The notes: generated from the letters alone by a model not told the origin. Shown: positions 46,485 through 57,723, counted from the first letter of the stretch. The stretch is DNA of 64,000 nucleotides from Eleginops maclovinus (GCF_036324505.1 NC_086355.1:24610518-24674517), one strand, 5' to 3'. Numbers and translations: made by a program.

Positions 46485-47742
46485 AGGATTTTTTTACAGG
46501 GTGTCAAAAATGTTTTCAATGGCATAGCAACGCGCGAGTGCCACAGGCGCGAGTATTATAGGGGCGGGCACCCCCCCCCCGAACATTTTTGAAATTCATA
46601 ACTCTCTGAAACACTTATTTCCTGCATTTTGAGGTGCCAATTTTGTCTTTGTTACAACATTATTTTTGTGCTGAGGCTGGGAGGAGGTATGTGTGTGTGT
46701 CGGGGGGTGGGGAAGACCAGATCATTTTTTGGTAATATTATAATTACACTGATTGATATACAATATACAAGTTAATACAAAGAACAGTGAGTGTAACTGA
46801 AACTAAAAGGTACAACTTAATTGTCACATACATCTTGTATGTGTACTTATTCAATTTTGTTAATCTATATCATATATTTATGCAAGACACTTAGCATACA
46901 GTTGTATTAGCTATGTGTGTGTGATGGTTTTCTGACCTTTCACATCTTTGAACATTCACACAAGAAAACTATTCTTACATGACTACTCTGCTGGAAGAAG
47001 CTGGAGATCGTTGTCTGTGTTCCTCTTCTTGTCCTCATCTTTCACAGTAACTTGAAGAATTTTCATTTAGCCTTATTTTTCATTTCGCCTTCATATCAAA
47101 TCAATCAACTATTATAAAGGACATTATCAACTGTAAATATGTCAATAGTGGGAATTAAGTACACTGTTTTCCACAAACAACATCCATTTATCGATCTTTT
47201 AAAAGTAAAGGCTCCCTATTATTCAAAGGAACCATACAAATGTTGATCTCCGTCCACTACAGTTCTCGCCGGTCGCATCGTCCTGACGTTTTTGTTGTTG
47301 TTTTTCCCCCGGTTCATCGACAGTTATTGCCACCAAAGAAGCCAGAAACATTTCGAAATACTCCTATAGTTATCAGGCTTTCTGTCATGTTTGTAAAGGT
47401 TGATAAAAGTTTCAAGCTTACCTGCACTTTCTTCCCGCGAAAAAGGTTAAAGAGATATCAGATATTCCACCAATACAGCGCCCGTCCACACCGCGTCACA
47501 GAAAATTGACCAATGCAATGCGAGTATCGCGACTCGCTGCGAGTCACTCGCGAGATGTGAGCTTAGCGCGATTTCAGCTTGAAACGGCGAATTTTGATCC
47601 CATTCAGCGAGGTTACCGGGGAAAACAGCGGAGGAAAAAATTAGGGCGTCTTTAGGTTGCTTGCCTAAAAGTAGGGCGTCCAATTTCTTATTATTTTACT
47701 ACAGTCCAGAGGACGCCCAGACGCCCACCTACCTCAAAGCCT
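46485..47742. other. Unrelated 1.26-kb segment interrupting the repeat locus
   Basis: This lies between the end of array 2 and a stray repeat-unit-like piece at 47743-47770 (gtactgatatacacctgaag). It holds a C10 run (46571-46580), a CpG-rich stretch (47470-47600, with gcgagtatcgcgactcgctg) and ends in gggcgtc motifs. I cannot see clear inverted ends or a target duplication. Best guess is an inserted non-autonomous element or a deletion/insertion junction. Confidence 0.5.
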
Positions 47743-47800
47743 GTACTGATATACACCTGAAGATGAGCAGAATAGGGCCCCCTGCTGTGTGAAATAAACA
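47743..47800 (+). repeat. Isolated 57-bp-unit-like remnant
   Basis: About 27 bp (tactgatatacacctgaaga, tgagcag) match the minisatellite unit with two changes, then aatagggccccctgctgtg follows. It may be the displaced right edge of the locus holding array 2, comparable to 41104-41150 at array 1. Confidence 0.6.
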
Positions 47801-49140
47801 TAAAGCTGGATGGGTTTATACATCCATTGTTGGTCGTATTGAAGCTCTCATATTAAGTAAAAGGGAACAGAAAGCATTGTATTATTTTACTCACAGCAGG
47901 CATCTTAGTTATTGCCAGAAAACAACCTTTCATAACGCATACTGGAGGTGATAGTCATTCAGGACACAGATGTTTATGGTCCATTGCTCACAGAAATAGC
48001 CTGCCCAATCTTCAGTTCTTCTCTGCGTGTGGACAGCTTGGCTCGTCAGGTCTGGCTCCACTGGCCAGTGATTAGGTTGCGATTTCTGACGTTCCTGGCA
48101 GGAGGACACTAAATAAACACTAGACTATTTCACTGTAATGCTAGGGCTATTGTCATAAAGGGGAAAAAACAACAAAAACAAACATTGGTTCACTGGATTA
48201 GAGAAAGAATACTGCTTTTTTTTAAACTCTGAATTCTATATTTGCCATGGACACTGCGGAAGTCTGCAGGTTAATATCTCCTGCCTATCACACACACACA
48301 CAAACAACCCTGTCTTCTCTACCTCCTACTTCTCTAACGGACAGTCTTCATCTTCACCTTTTCACACACAGATAGAAAAGCAAATGGGTATTCAAACAGC
48401 GTTTCTGAAAATAAAATCAGCATTGTATTGACAATACAAAGAAGCACGAGGTGTATTTGGAGGCAGCTTTGACCTGTTATTAGTCTGCTCTGCACCACAA
48501 CACTCTGTGTATCTATTAGTCATAAGCTTTGCTAAGCTTCTCAAGGTTATTTGGAATGTCCTGCTTGGATGCTTTTCTGACATGGGCTTAACATTGGTGG
48601 CTCCCAACCCAATGAAATATTTAACCTCAGGTGTTCTTGTTTCAGAATATGTGAGGTACAAGGTTGAGTGGAGCACTGCCTCGGGTATTAGTCTCATTGT
48701 ATCTGTCAATCATTGCTAGGTGATGGGCAGTGCTGTATTAATGTCCTTGATTCAAATCACAGAGTTACTATTAGTACTGCCAATCATAAAAGTGTAGGTA
48801 GAGTCAGATGCTGGTTGAGATGTCCTTATGCCTTGTTACGTAAAAAACAAAAATCAGCAAATATCCAGGCAAAGACTTCTCCTCCGTTAGCTTTTCATTG
48901 TTTAGAATCGATGATCAACTTCAGTTGTTGCGGCAAAAAAATCATATCAAAATAAACAGATCATTAACTTAAGGCAAATCTTACGCAGGGCAAGGATGCA
49001 AGTCCAGATAACAATTTCCTTTAGTCCATTTCCATGATCCAAACACAGAATGAATACAGTTTCCTACTGATTTGTTTCTTTAAGCCTTTCCTGTGGGTTT
49101 CCTTTCTGTCCCGAATCACCCTGGTAAAAAATATGTGCCT
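47801..49140. other. Unassigned stretch
   Basis: No gene recognised. A short CA run is at 48291-48302. Open frames at 48392-48709 (minus), 48507-48719 and 48713-48955 (plus) have no known motif. Confidence 0.3.
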
Positions 49141-49142
49141 AC

Positions 49143-49250
49143 TAGTGCTCTAGTCCCACCACCTGTTTCCAATATATACAATTACAACAGGTGCCCTAAA
49201 CACACAGTGCCCAAACGTGCCTTCAAAATAAAAGCATAAAAACTACTAAC
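49143..49250. repeat. Dispersed repeat, copy B
   Basis: Similar to 1-120 (ctagtcccaccacctgtttc, then ggtgccctaaacacacagtg, cttcaaaataaaagcataaa). Same orientation as the first copy. Family not recognised. Confidence 0.5.
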
Positions 49251-49520
49251 ATAAATGTTTGATTATTTAATAATATAAATCAAAATATAGCTCCAACAGG
49301 AGTTTATGTTGAGAGATTGACTCAAGACCGGATCGTTTCCCAAGGAGCCACTTTACAGTCAGTTAACAGTTGTTGTTTTTTTAGCTAATAAGACACTACA
49401 GACGAAAGCTGATTAGTTTTGAGACTGCATGAGTTCTGCCTCTGAGCTCTTGGAATACACTGTTAACATGCATGCACAATGCTTCCAAAACCAACATCCT
49501 TCGCCTGCATTTATACACAC

Positions 49521-50035
49521 TGTTATGTCTCGTCAAATTTGTGAATCATGTTTATATTATGTCATGTCTTGTTTAGTTTCAGGTGTTGTTCCTGTATGTT
49601 TTAGTTTAGTCAAGTCACTCATGTCCAGTCCTGTCATGCACTTCCTGCTTTATTTTGAAATGTTGTGTCATGTGTAGTTTTATTTCCTGTCTTTTGGTTT
49701 TCCTTGTGTCTGATTGTTTCATTGTTGTCACCTGTTGCCCTCGTGTTTCCGCCTCCCTTTGTGTGCTTTCCCTCCGTTGTGATTGTCAAACCCCGCCCCT
49801 GATTGGTTCCACCTGTGGCTCCCTACCTCATGTTCAAATAGTCCTTGTCTCCCTTGTCTTGTTGTCAGTTCGTTATCGTCTTTCATGTGTTCAAGTCAAG
49901 TGTTTTTCATGTCCTGGATTTCACCTAACTTTGTATTTTTGTAAAACAGCTTTGGAATAAAGTTCGCCTTTTGTTCGTACCCATACCTGCCTCCCTTTTT
50001 GCTGCACTTGGGCCCTATTTCCCCAAACGCTGACA
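49521..50035 (+). mobile_element. Solo LTR-like element
   Basis: The segment starts tgttatgtctcgtc and ends aaacgctgaca, as expected of TG...CA termini. It is pyrimidine-rich with many tgtc/cctgtc motifs (tttcctgtcttttggttttc). Near its 3' part it carries a polyadenylation signal in ttggaataaagttcgcc, and gcacttgggccctattt close to the end, like fish Gypsy-type LTRs. The CA-rich flanks obscure the target duplication. No internal gag/pol sequence adjoins it. Confidence 0.6.
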
Positions 50036-50039
50036 CACA

Positions 50040-52540
50040 TATATTTGTTCATGGAGGTTGCAGAAAAAAACTTGCATAACTAATGACTGTTAATCGTTAC
50101 CTTCATGTTTTATAGATTTTGCAGTTAGGTAGCAGTGGTGTGTTCACCATGGCATGGAAGATGGGTACGTTTCATTACAGCTACATTTTTGTCAATTTAG
50201 TCAATTATCAGTAAACACTTTACAAATGTGATCCAATTAAAAACCAAACTGATCAGTTGGGAAAACAGAAAAACTGAAAAGAAAAGAAAAGAAAGCCGTA
50301 GTTGTAGGTTGCTCTTGTTCCCTTTTCTCTTCTGAAACATGGCCTCCAAAGGATTATATTTTATAGAGAATTGAAGCACACATTAAAGATCAAAATACTG
50401 CTGATCCAAGGATTTAATACATTTGGTAAATATGTTGACCATTTTCACTTAAAGCTGTTTGAAACACATCCAATTAAAAACATTATAACTAAAAACAGTG
50501 TAGATAAAGAAATGACTTTACCTCTTTGGACCTTTACCTCACGGTAGAGGTTTAGGGTCACAAGTGAATGTCTTTTTGAGATCAGACCAAAAGTAAATTT
50601 TTCAAAGATTACAGTTTGAATTCTGACTTGAATCTTAGAACTACGATATGACTTAAAGGTTTTGATGCACAATATTTTTAAACAGCGTCATCCATAATCA
50701 TACTCTGAGTAAACATCCATCCACAGAATGCAGTTTAATCATACCTTATGTAACAAGATGCCCAGATTTCCCATGATGCATTGCATGAATGTATTGATGC
50801 CTTTCCTGCTATTTTTTCAGGACTGTAAGAACAGTTATTTATCTGAGGCGAGTCGGGCTGCAGTGGATTCATTGTGTGCAGCGGTGGGGAGTGAATTACG
50901 TGTTAGTGTGGAGGCATGAAATGGCTTATTGATTGCACTGGTGTTTGGGTGATTAAAATTCATTGAAGAGGAAAGACGGACAACGGCTGGAGTGGCGACA
51001 AAACGTTCCCCCCGACCTCTCCCACGGTACATGAACTGCACATTTCAATCAATTGTTGTCCAGTGCTAATCGTTTGTTGGCTGCAACACACTGGCTTGTA
51101 TAGTATTATATGTACTGCATATGCAGGTCAGCAGGTGCATATTGTCAGAGCCCTGCATAAAGAGATTAGACCTCTTTGCCTCAGCTCTGATAATGTCCAA
51201 CTGATGCGTATCTGTTATTGTAGTCTATTATCAATATCTGTCCAATATCAGATCCTTCATATTTAAATAATGGATGCAACTAAAATATACTGCAGGCTCA
51301 GAACATTGTCAGAACTTTATGTCTGCTATAGACTGTCCAACAAACTTTCTCCAACTTTGACAGAAAATATTTGGGGTTTGCAGTTACACCTTTCCTCAAA
51401 CTTCTGATCTGATTTGAGTTTATGGCCGTGGCCACCTTGTTGTTTTTGTGACCAGACACGAGAGGGCTAACCAAGTTAACAATAGACTGTTGTGAAGACA
51501 AAACACAATGGGGAAAAATGGTGTAAAACTAAAACATGTAAAACTCTTTAAACAGACAATGCAGCAACCTGTCAATCATACAGTATGTGGACACCCTGAT
51601 CATCCTCTATTTTGCTCTGGATGAGATTATCATTTACAAAATGCCATTGTACAAGATGTAAATTAATTTCCTCATAGACTTCTATATTATCTGACATCTT
51701 TGTAACAAAGTAGACTGCTTTTAAACCGGAGCTTTAGTGTCAGGTGATTTTCTGTGGGAGTAACCCCCTTCAAGACTAACGGATACAAAGAAATGCCTGA
51801 ATCTGCTTTATGGTTTGCATTTTCTTTGGTTCAATTATTCTTTTTTAATTCAGTAGGTGAACCTATATGTTCATAAAATAGTGTGTGTGAGCTAATGTGT
51901 GTATTAAACTAAAACGGAGCATTTTCTGTCAGCTCAGATTTTATTTATGCTTTTCTAAACTGTAGTATGTGTTTCATCGTTGCTGTATAAGCTACTGCCT
52001 TAATATGCTTCATGAAAGGCAGGATTTCCTTTTCTTCTTTTCTAAGGTTACAGTTTTCATATGTCACACATAAAACACTTAAAAAACATCTTATCAATAT
52101 TTATTGTCTATTTTATTGCATTTGATATTGAGGTTATTAAATAGTGACCCAAAAATATCAGATAACATTTATATTTTGGATCATTTTCACAGTTATTGTA
52201 ACGGAAAACATTTTTAAAGTAACACTGTGAGAATAATCAATTTGAAATGGAACATTAAATGATATAATTCACTGTTTCCCGACGGACCAGATTTTGAACT
52301 TCCGGTTGTACCGGATGTTATTGTTTTCAGCCTCAGATAGCATGTAGCTAATAGAATATCATATGAGTAGAGAGAATGACGCGTGGAGTTACATACCAAA
52401 CACACCGCCTCTACCTCTCATTCATTGACGCTGCAATAATACTATTACGTATTTAATAACAAATAAACCTCAGAAGAATTGTATGATAAGATATCATAAG
52501 GGGAGGCTTCATGAGAGGCTAAGCAGAACGTGCCCTGGAA
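50040..52540. other. Unassigned 2.5-kb stretch
   Basis: AT-rich. No gene recognised. A purine-rich gaaaagaaaag segment lies near 50274-50290. The short frames at 50728-50919, 51063-51266 and the minus strand have no motif I can name. Confidence 0.3.
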
Positions 52541-52549
52541 CGCCTCCGT

Positions 52550-52670
52550 TGACGTCAGCCAATAGAAAACGACAGAAGAAGATGACGAAGTCAGATGTGC
52601 CGAAGACCCGCCCCGTTGCTACTAACCAATAAGAGAAGACGAGAGTAGAAAACAATTTGAAAAGTTTGAG
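52550..52670. promoter_or_regulatory. Promoter-like cluster: CRE, two CCAAT boxes, GC box, CHR-like sites
   Basis: Within 120 bp are a perfect CRE palindrome TGACGTCA (52550-52557), CCAAT (52559-52563), CCCGCCCC (52607-52614), a second CCAAT (52626-52630), and TTTGAA/TTTGAG (52656-52661, 52665-52670), which resemble CHR motifs of cell-cycle promoters. All CCAAT boxes read on the plus strand. No TATA box and no recognisable downstream exon. The inserted hAT begins about 110 bp to the right and may have disconnected it. Function is inference. Confidence 0.4.
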
Positions 52671-52764
52671 AACAGCCCTTCTTCCTACCACGCTGACCAC
52701 TGGAAAGTGGACTGTGAAGCAGTTAAATAGGAGAAGACCTCTGCAGAGCGTCCTTTGCAAACTT

Positions 52765-52793
52765 GTCATATCATTGTAATACAATGATATGAC
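52765..52793. repeat. Perfect 13-bp palindrome at truncated hAT end
   Basis: Arms gtcatatcattgt (52765-52777) and acaatgatatgac (52781-52793) flank a 3-nt loop. The palindrome sits exactly where the hAT coding sequence stops. Its left arm contains CATTGTAA, which matches 7 of 8 bases of the CATTGTAT abutting the other end of the element. Confidence 0.85.
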
Positions 52794-55408
52794 GCTGAAA
52801 ACAGTCTGGATTGATGGTCTGGCTCCTCTGTTGTGGTTTGGTCCTCCTGCTCACATGGGGTTGGGGTGGTCTTAGAAGCCTCTTGGAGAATCAAATCTGA
52901 TGAGTAAAGGCAAAAACAGGAAAGACACTATTGAATACGTAGTATTAGTAACAACCATGTAATGACAATCTGTATGAAGTGAATCGACACCACCCTCCAA
53001 AATCCTAGTTATAACATGGGTAAACTTTACATTTGATGTGCTATAAAAATGTTACATACCTTTAATCATCATTGACACAGCCTCCTTGGTGTTTTCAGGG
53101 ACCAAAACGTCATGGGTCAACCACATGGTGCCAAATGAAGGGTCCAGTAGAGCAGCCTTTAGGTATAGAGGGTCAGAAAAGGGCACTGACTGCATGTCAC
53201 ATGATTCTTGTACCATCCGGACATTCACAAAGACCCCCCTGAACCGTCTTTGGAGTGATGTTTGTAGGCTACAGATCAAACCCCCCATGTAGCACATATT
53301 CCCTTTTTCATTTTCCAGGTGGTGGTTAAGAGAAAGGACACAAGGTACCACAGCGCTTATGGTCACTTTTTTTTCCCCCTGCGTGAGGTCTGTGGCTTCC
53401 GCAAAAGGCTGAAGGATGTGCACCAGTTCTTTCATCTGATTCCACTCTCTTGCTGTGAATACCGTGTCCTTATGGCCCGAATCAGAAAGAAGTCTAGAAA
53501 GCTTAAGCTGATCACAGTTGAGCACTGCTTTTAGTTGCCTAAAAGTGGAATTCCAGCGAGTGGCAATACAGGCAGGGATTCCACGCTGACCAAACTCACA
53601 CTCAAACATTTCTTTGAATGAGCAGCTTGTATGGAGAATGTGGCTCAACCTGGAGGCTTTCGCAATGGCTGCACCAACAATTCTGGTCTCTTTCAGGCCA
53701 TCTCTCACGACCAGTTGCAGTGTATGTGCAAAACACTGCATTCTGCATTCACTCTTCGCCATGATAAAGAGGTCAACCCTCTCTTGATCCTCTGGTGACA
53801 GGTCATTCCACAGATCAGCATCGTCTAGGTCTTCTTCTTCCTCTTGACCTGGAAAGCAGGTGGTGAAGGCCTTCTTCATGTTGGCCGCATTATCACAGAT
53901 AATGTGGTCCAACTTCCTTCTCAGCTTGAAATCTTCACACACCTGCTGAAACTCCTCACAAATCCTTTCACCAGTATGTGATCCTTTGAAACGGCTGCAT
54001 GCCAGTAAAGCCGACTTCAAAGAGAGGGAGTCATCAGCTGAAGTCATCAGCCAGTGTACTGTTACCCCAAAGAACCCCCTCATCTGTCTGTCGGACCATA
54101 TATCTACAGTCACCGACACACTATCTGCATTTCCTAGGTCTGATTTTAGCTTCATCCGTCGCTCAGCCACTACCTCATCCAGCTTCGTGGTTATTGTCCT
54201 GCGGCTCACAGGGGCGTACCTGCTGTCCACTACAGTCAAAAAGTGCTGAAAGCTTGGGTGTTCAATTATGGATAGTGGCAGGTTGCAGTCAATTATCAGA
54301 TCCGACAGGATTGAGTTGCTGATGGCTCTCTGCTGTGGATGATTAAAGCTGTAGGTATTGCTTGGAGTTCTTGAAGTCATAAACTGCGATATCATTGGCT
54401 GAGTGGTGTCAAATGTGTCCTTAGTAGTGATGTACTCTTCAAATCTAGACAGAGGGGAGAAGTGCAAAAAAACTACTTTTAGCTAGGGTGACCAGACGTC
54501 CTCTTTTGCCCGGACATGTCCTCTTTTTACGTCCTGTCCGGAGCGTCCGGGGGGTTTTATAAATTCATGAAAACGTCCGGTTTTCACTGTTGGGACCATT
54601 ACGCGTGTACTTAAATTGACTGGCGCTTCCCCCGACCCCCCAACAATCGCAAGTGTCCTCTTTTTCGCCACCTCAAATCTGGTCACCCTATTTTAGCTCA
54701 TGTTTTCATTGCATAATATTCCATTAATAAATACCATACGGAAATGAAATGGAGACACTTCTATGTTATATACTAGGATTTACTCTTGAAAGTGGCCCAT
54801 TTCTCATGTATGTCATACATCTCTCATATATCATATACTTATACATACATTTACAGTAATAGGGTTTGTGCATGTTGTTTGGCTGTTATACTTTATATAT
54901 GATTTAACAAAAAAAAAGCAGCTAGCGCTAACAAGCTAACAGCTACATTGATGTGGTAGACTTTGGACTAGCAACTAGCGCTAGCTAGACCTGATCTGCC
55001 AAGCGAATCAATCTGGCAATTTCAGATAGGCTACCGTATTTCAGTCAAATTGTCTGTTATTTGATAGGCGGGATCAATGTGAAACTAAGTCAACATGATT
55101 AAAACTTAATGTGATGCAAACAGTAAGCTCTTGTCACGTTTGACTGATGGAGATGGGATGTTAGCTGCCAGCTAACGTTAGATTAACAATAATGTGAAAT
55201 TAGCTAGAGACATTACTTACTTTTCTTTGTGTAGTCGGAAATGGCGGATGAAATTTGACGTGGTGCTGGATGTGTCGGATATTTTTGCGCTGCACACCTT
55301 GCACACGGCGAATCATTTCTTTTGTTGAGTTGAATAGTCTTTAAATCCAAATTTTATGATTTAGGGAACACTGGCTGCAGTAGCAGCAGAACTGGTAGCA
55401 CCTTCCAT
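52781..55408 (-). pseudogene. hAT transposase (ZBED-like), three exons, broken
   Basis: Exon 1 (55408-55221) starts at an ATG and encodes a BED zinc finger: FAVCKVCSAKISDTSS with the Cys pair, then FIRHFRLHKE with the His pair. It carries TAA at codon 16 (55363-55361) and TGA at codon 32 (55315-55313), the latter just before the finger. The donor GTAAGT at 55220 and acceptor tctgtctag at 54445 join codons in phase (KE-K-FEEYIT). Exon 2 (54444-53060) is open for 461 codons. It includes the RNase H-like fold with first Asp in VTVDIWSDRQM, second Asp in IICDNAANM, the insertion domain, and ATRWNSTF. A consensus donor GTATGT lies at 53059, and a 163-bp intron leads to exon 3 (52896 on), which reads DLILQEASKT to RLFSAS and then runs into the palindrome. 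The hATC region with the catalytic Glu is absent. Matched phases at both introns support the model. It is not a working transposase. Confidence 0.88.
54484..54690. mobile_element. hAT-type MITE (207 bp) in intron 1 of the hAT pseudogene
   Basis: Inverted ends tagggtgaccaga and tctggtcaccct(a) are flanked by TTTTAGC on both sides (54477-54483 and 54691-54697), a 7-bp match close to the usual 8-bp hAT duplication. The interior holds gtcctctttt and gtccgg motifs. It lies about 30 bp upstream of the exon 2 acceptor, where a branch point would be expected. Related to the MITE at 59288-59426. Confidence 0.85.
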
Positions 55409-55734
55409 CTTCCAAACCCCGACCGCTCTACTGTAGATGGCGGGCGCATCACCTAGTAGAGATTACTGGTTGCCAGGTTCGCCCACATGCAACAGGAAAC
55501 ATCCAATCGAAAATATTTTTTATTATTATTATTCACCAATTAACCAAGACAGCAATGACTTGTCGAGTCATTGCATGCAAGTCTAAGTCAAGTCTCAAGT
55601 CATGAGTAGCAAGTCCAAGTCAAGTCAAGTCTTTTCTCACTGTTGATCAAGCAAGTCACAAGTCCTCAATCTGGCGACTTGAGTCTGACTCGAGTCAAGT
55701 CACTAGACTCAAGTCCCCCATCTCTGCATTGTAT

Positions 55735-56775
55735 TAATAAACCCGGTACATTTAGATGAGAAGTCTCTCTGGTTCTTTTAGCCTATTCCTACTATAGTAT
55801 TTACAACCTTACAACTCCCAACCCTGCTTCTTTCACAGATGTTCAAGTCTTTTTTTCCATTGTGTACATAAACATATGGATTTGCAGTCCTCGCAACACT
55901 TTGCTACACTAAGACTCAGTTGTGTCTGCAGAGTCTGACACTACAAAGCTTTGCCTTAAGGAGAATGTAATGATTTTTGAGAACCAGACGAAGACACACG
56001 CCATCTGAAACTCACTCAAAGGCAGACTTGAATGACTCGTATGTAATATCAAGGTTGCATTGATAACTTTTACATGTAGACAAACAATCTAACATGCAGA
56101 TAATGATATTAACAGACACAGGCAGCCATCGCTATGCATCATACTGCATGAAGATAGTTTTCCACAACAGTAGGCGATGAAGTGATTCATCATTCAGCCT
56201 CCCAATCTTTAATAAACAATGACTGTGCTCATCTGAAGTGAAACATATTGTGCGTCTGTGCGAGGCTGCAGCTGTCTACTCTGATTCCTCTCCTCCGGGC
56301 CCAAACACGGCGCCGGAGCAGCAGGAATTGATCAGTCTCTACTCAGAGTATTTACTGTGCTGCAATCCGATTGTCCCAGATCAATCCGTCTGCACCTTGA
56401 TCCGAGGTCGCAGCATTTGGGCATTTGACTGTATTGTGGCCAAATGGATCTGAAATTGATATTGATCTCCTGGTTGGCCCAAGAGCAGACATTATTTATT
56501 CAATAAGAAAGTGGAAAATACAGCAAAGGGTGAGCAGAGGTGAGCAGAGGTACCGTACGCTAGCTCAGTGTGTTTGCTTTATTGATGTTCTTTTTTTCTA
56601 TACTAAAGAACATTTTAACACGGACTTCAAATATATCAGAAAATGTGTTTGTTTTTTTAGCCTGCTCAAACAGTGATTGACAGATTGTGTTTTTGATTTT
56701 GTTTTCCAAGCTGTTCCGAATGACAGCTTCTCAGATGGTTCTGTGTAGCAAACCATCTGCTGCGTCAGGTTAGAT
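55735..56775. other. Unassigned stretch
   Basis: No gene recognised. Open frames at 56238-56453 and 56425-56676 have no identifiable domain. Confidence 0.3.
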
Positions 56776-56777
56776 CA

Positions 56778-56918
56778 CACACGGAACAAACTGAAACTTT
56801 AATACATGTATTATGTCAACAAAATACACATAATTGTACTAGGTTAGTTGAAAGCAATAATATTAAGTTTGAATAAAAAAATATTAGGTTCAACTTAATA
56901 TTATTGATTCTACTAATC
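56778..56918. mobile_element. Inverted-repeat MITE, copy 4 (right end missing)
   Basis: It shares aaactgaaactttaatacat, ttatgtcaac and ggttagttgaaagcaataat with the other copies, then breaks off after the centre (attattgattctactaat). The right inverted end is absent. Confidence 0.7.
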
Positions 56919-56919
56919 A

Positions 56920-57670
56920 CAAGGAAAAGACACAGCTGGGGAAGGAAGACACAAAGAGAGTTGAACAGAATCAGGTCATCAAAAAGGAGGGACACAGTGA
57001 CAGGAAGTAACAAAAGACATGAAACAGGGGGTAACCACTTTTCAAAATAAAACAGGAAACAGATCGTGACATACTACAATCTTTATATGTAATCAAATGT
57101 AAATAATATAAAATGATGACTCTTTTGTAACAGGTTACTTGAGTTCCGTTTCTACTAATATTTCTGCTTGCTGATTCAGGAAGCAGGTCATTTCAGATAA
57201 GCAGAGGAAACACAGGTAAAGTAATATCCCTATCAGCACACTTTATACCAGCAGCATGCTCCTTATAGAAGGGTGATAACAAGCTTAAGTACCCCTTTTC
57301 GACCAAAGCGGTTCCAGGGCCAGTTCAGGGCCAGTGCCAGAAGCAAAACCTGTTCTTAAGATTATAATGAAAAATAAGGTAAGAAAATATTCCATTAGAA
57401 AACAGCTTATGCCAAATTATAATAGCAACACACATTCAAGTATGATTGAAAACAACATGACCACGAGCCGACGTAACTGGAAAATCAGCGACATAAACAG
57501 TGATGTCATGATGTGGCACAACTTGGGCTCTGGGCGGTGGAAAGACAAATGAGATCTCAACTATTACTAACTTTTAGTAAAACAAAGACTGCTTGCCAGC
57601 CTCCGAATCATTACATTTACGAAAGTCCCCCCGCCTTTCGCACACTCACTTTTAACTACAATCGCACACA

Positions 57671-57671
<1 letters not shown>
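56920..57671. other. Unassigned stretch
   Basis: No gene recognised. Near 57300 a fragment (aaagcggttccagggccagt) resembles dispersed fish repeat sequence but is too short to assign. Confidence 0.3.

Positions 57672-57721
<50 letters not shown>
57672..57721. repeat. (CA)n microsatellite, about 25 units
   Basis: Uninterrupted CA run of about 50 bp, with a short interrupted lead-in (acacatcacac). Confidence 0.97.

Positions 57722-57723
<2 letters not shown>

Larger units (their letters stand above)
52780..55726 (-). mobile_element. BED-type hAT transposon, 5' end intact, 3' truncated
   Basis: Read on the minus strand, the element starts at 55726 with cagagatgggggacttgagt, a hAT-type terminus. 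About 190 bp of subterminal sequence follow, packed with caagtc/gactt repeats (55535-55726), probably transposase binding sites. Coding exons follow at 55408-52781. The 3' portion, including the C-terminal dimerisation domain and the other terminus, is missing. CATTGTAT at 55727-55734 and CATTGTAA at 52772-52779 may be the remains of an 8-bp target duplication. Confidence 0.8.

Noticed and set aside
49429..49960. Cys/Val-rich plus-strand frames
   Set aside because: They come from the pyrimidine-rich LTR-like sequence. The frames show no domain.
52509..52784. 91-codon minus-strand frame with hydrophobic stretches
   Set aside because: It lies over the promoter-like cluster just past the truncated hAT exon and does not resemble the transposase C-terminus or any known family.
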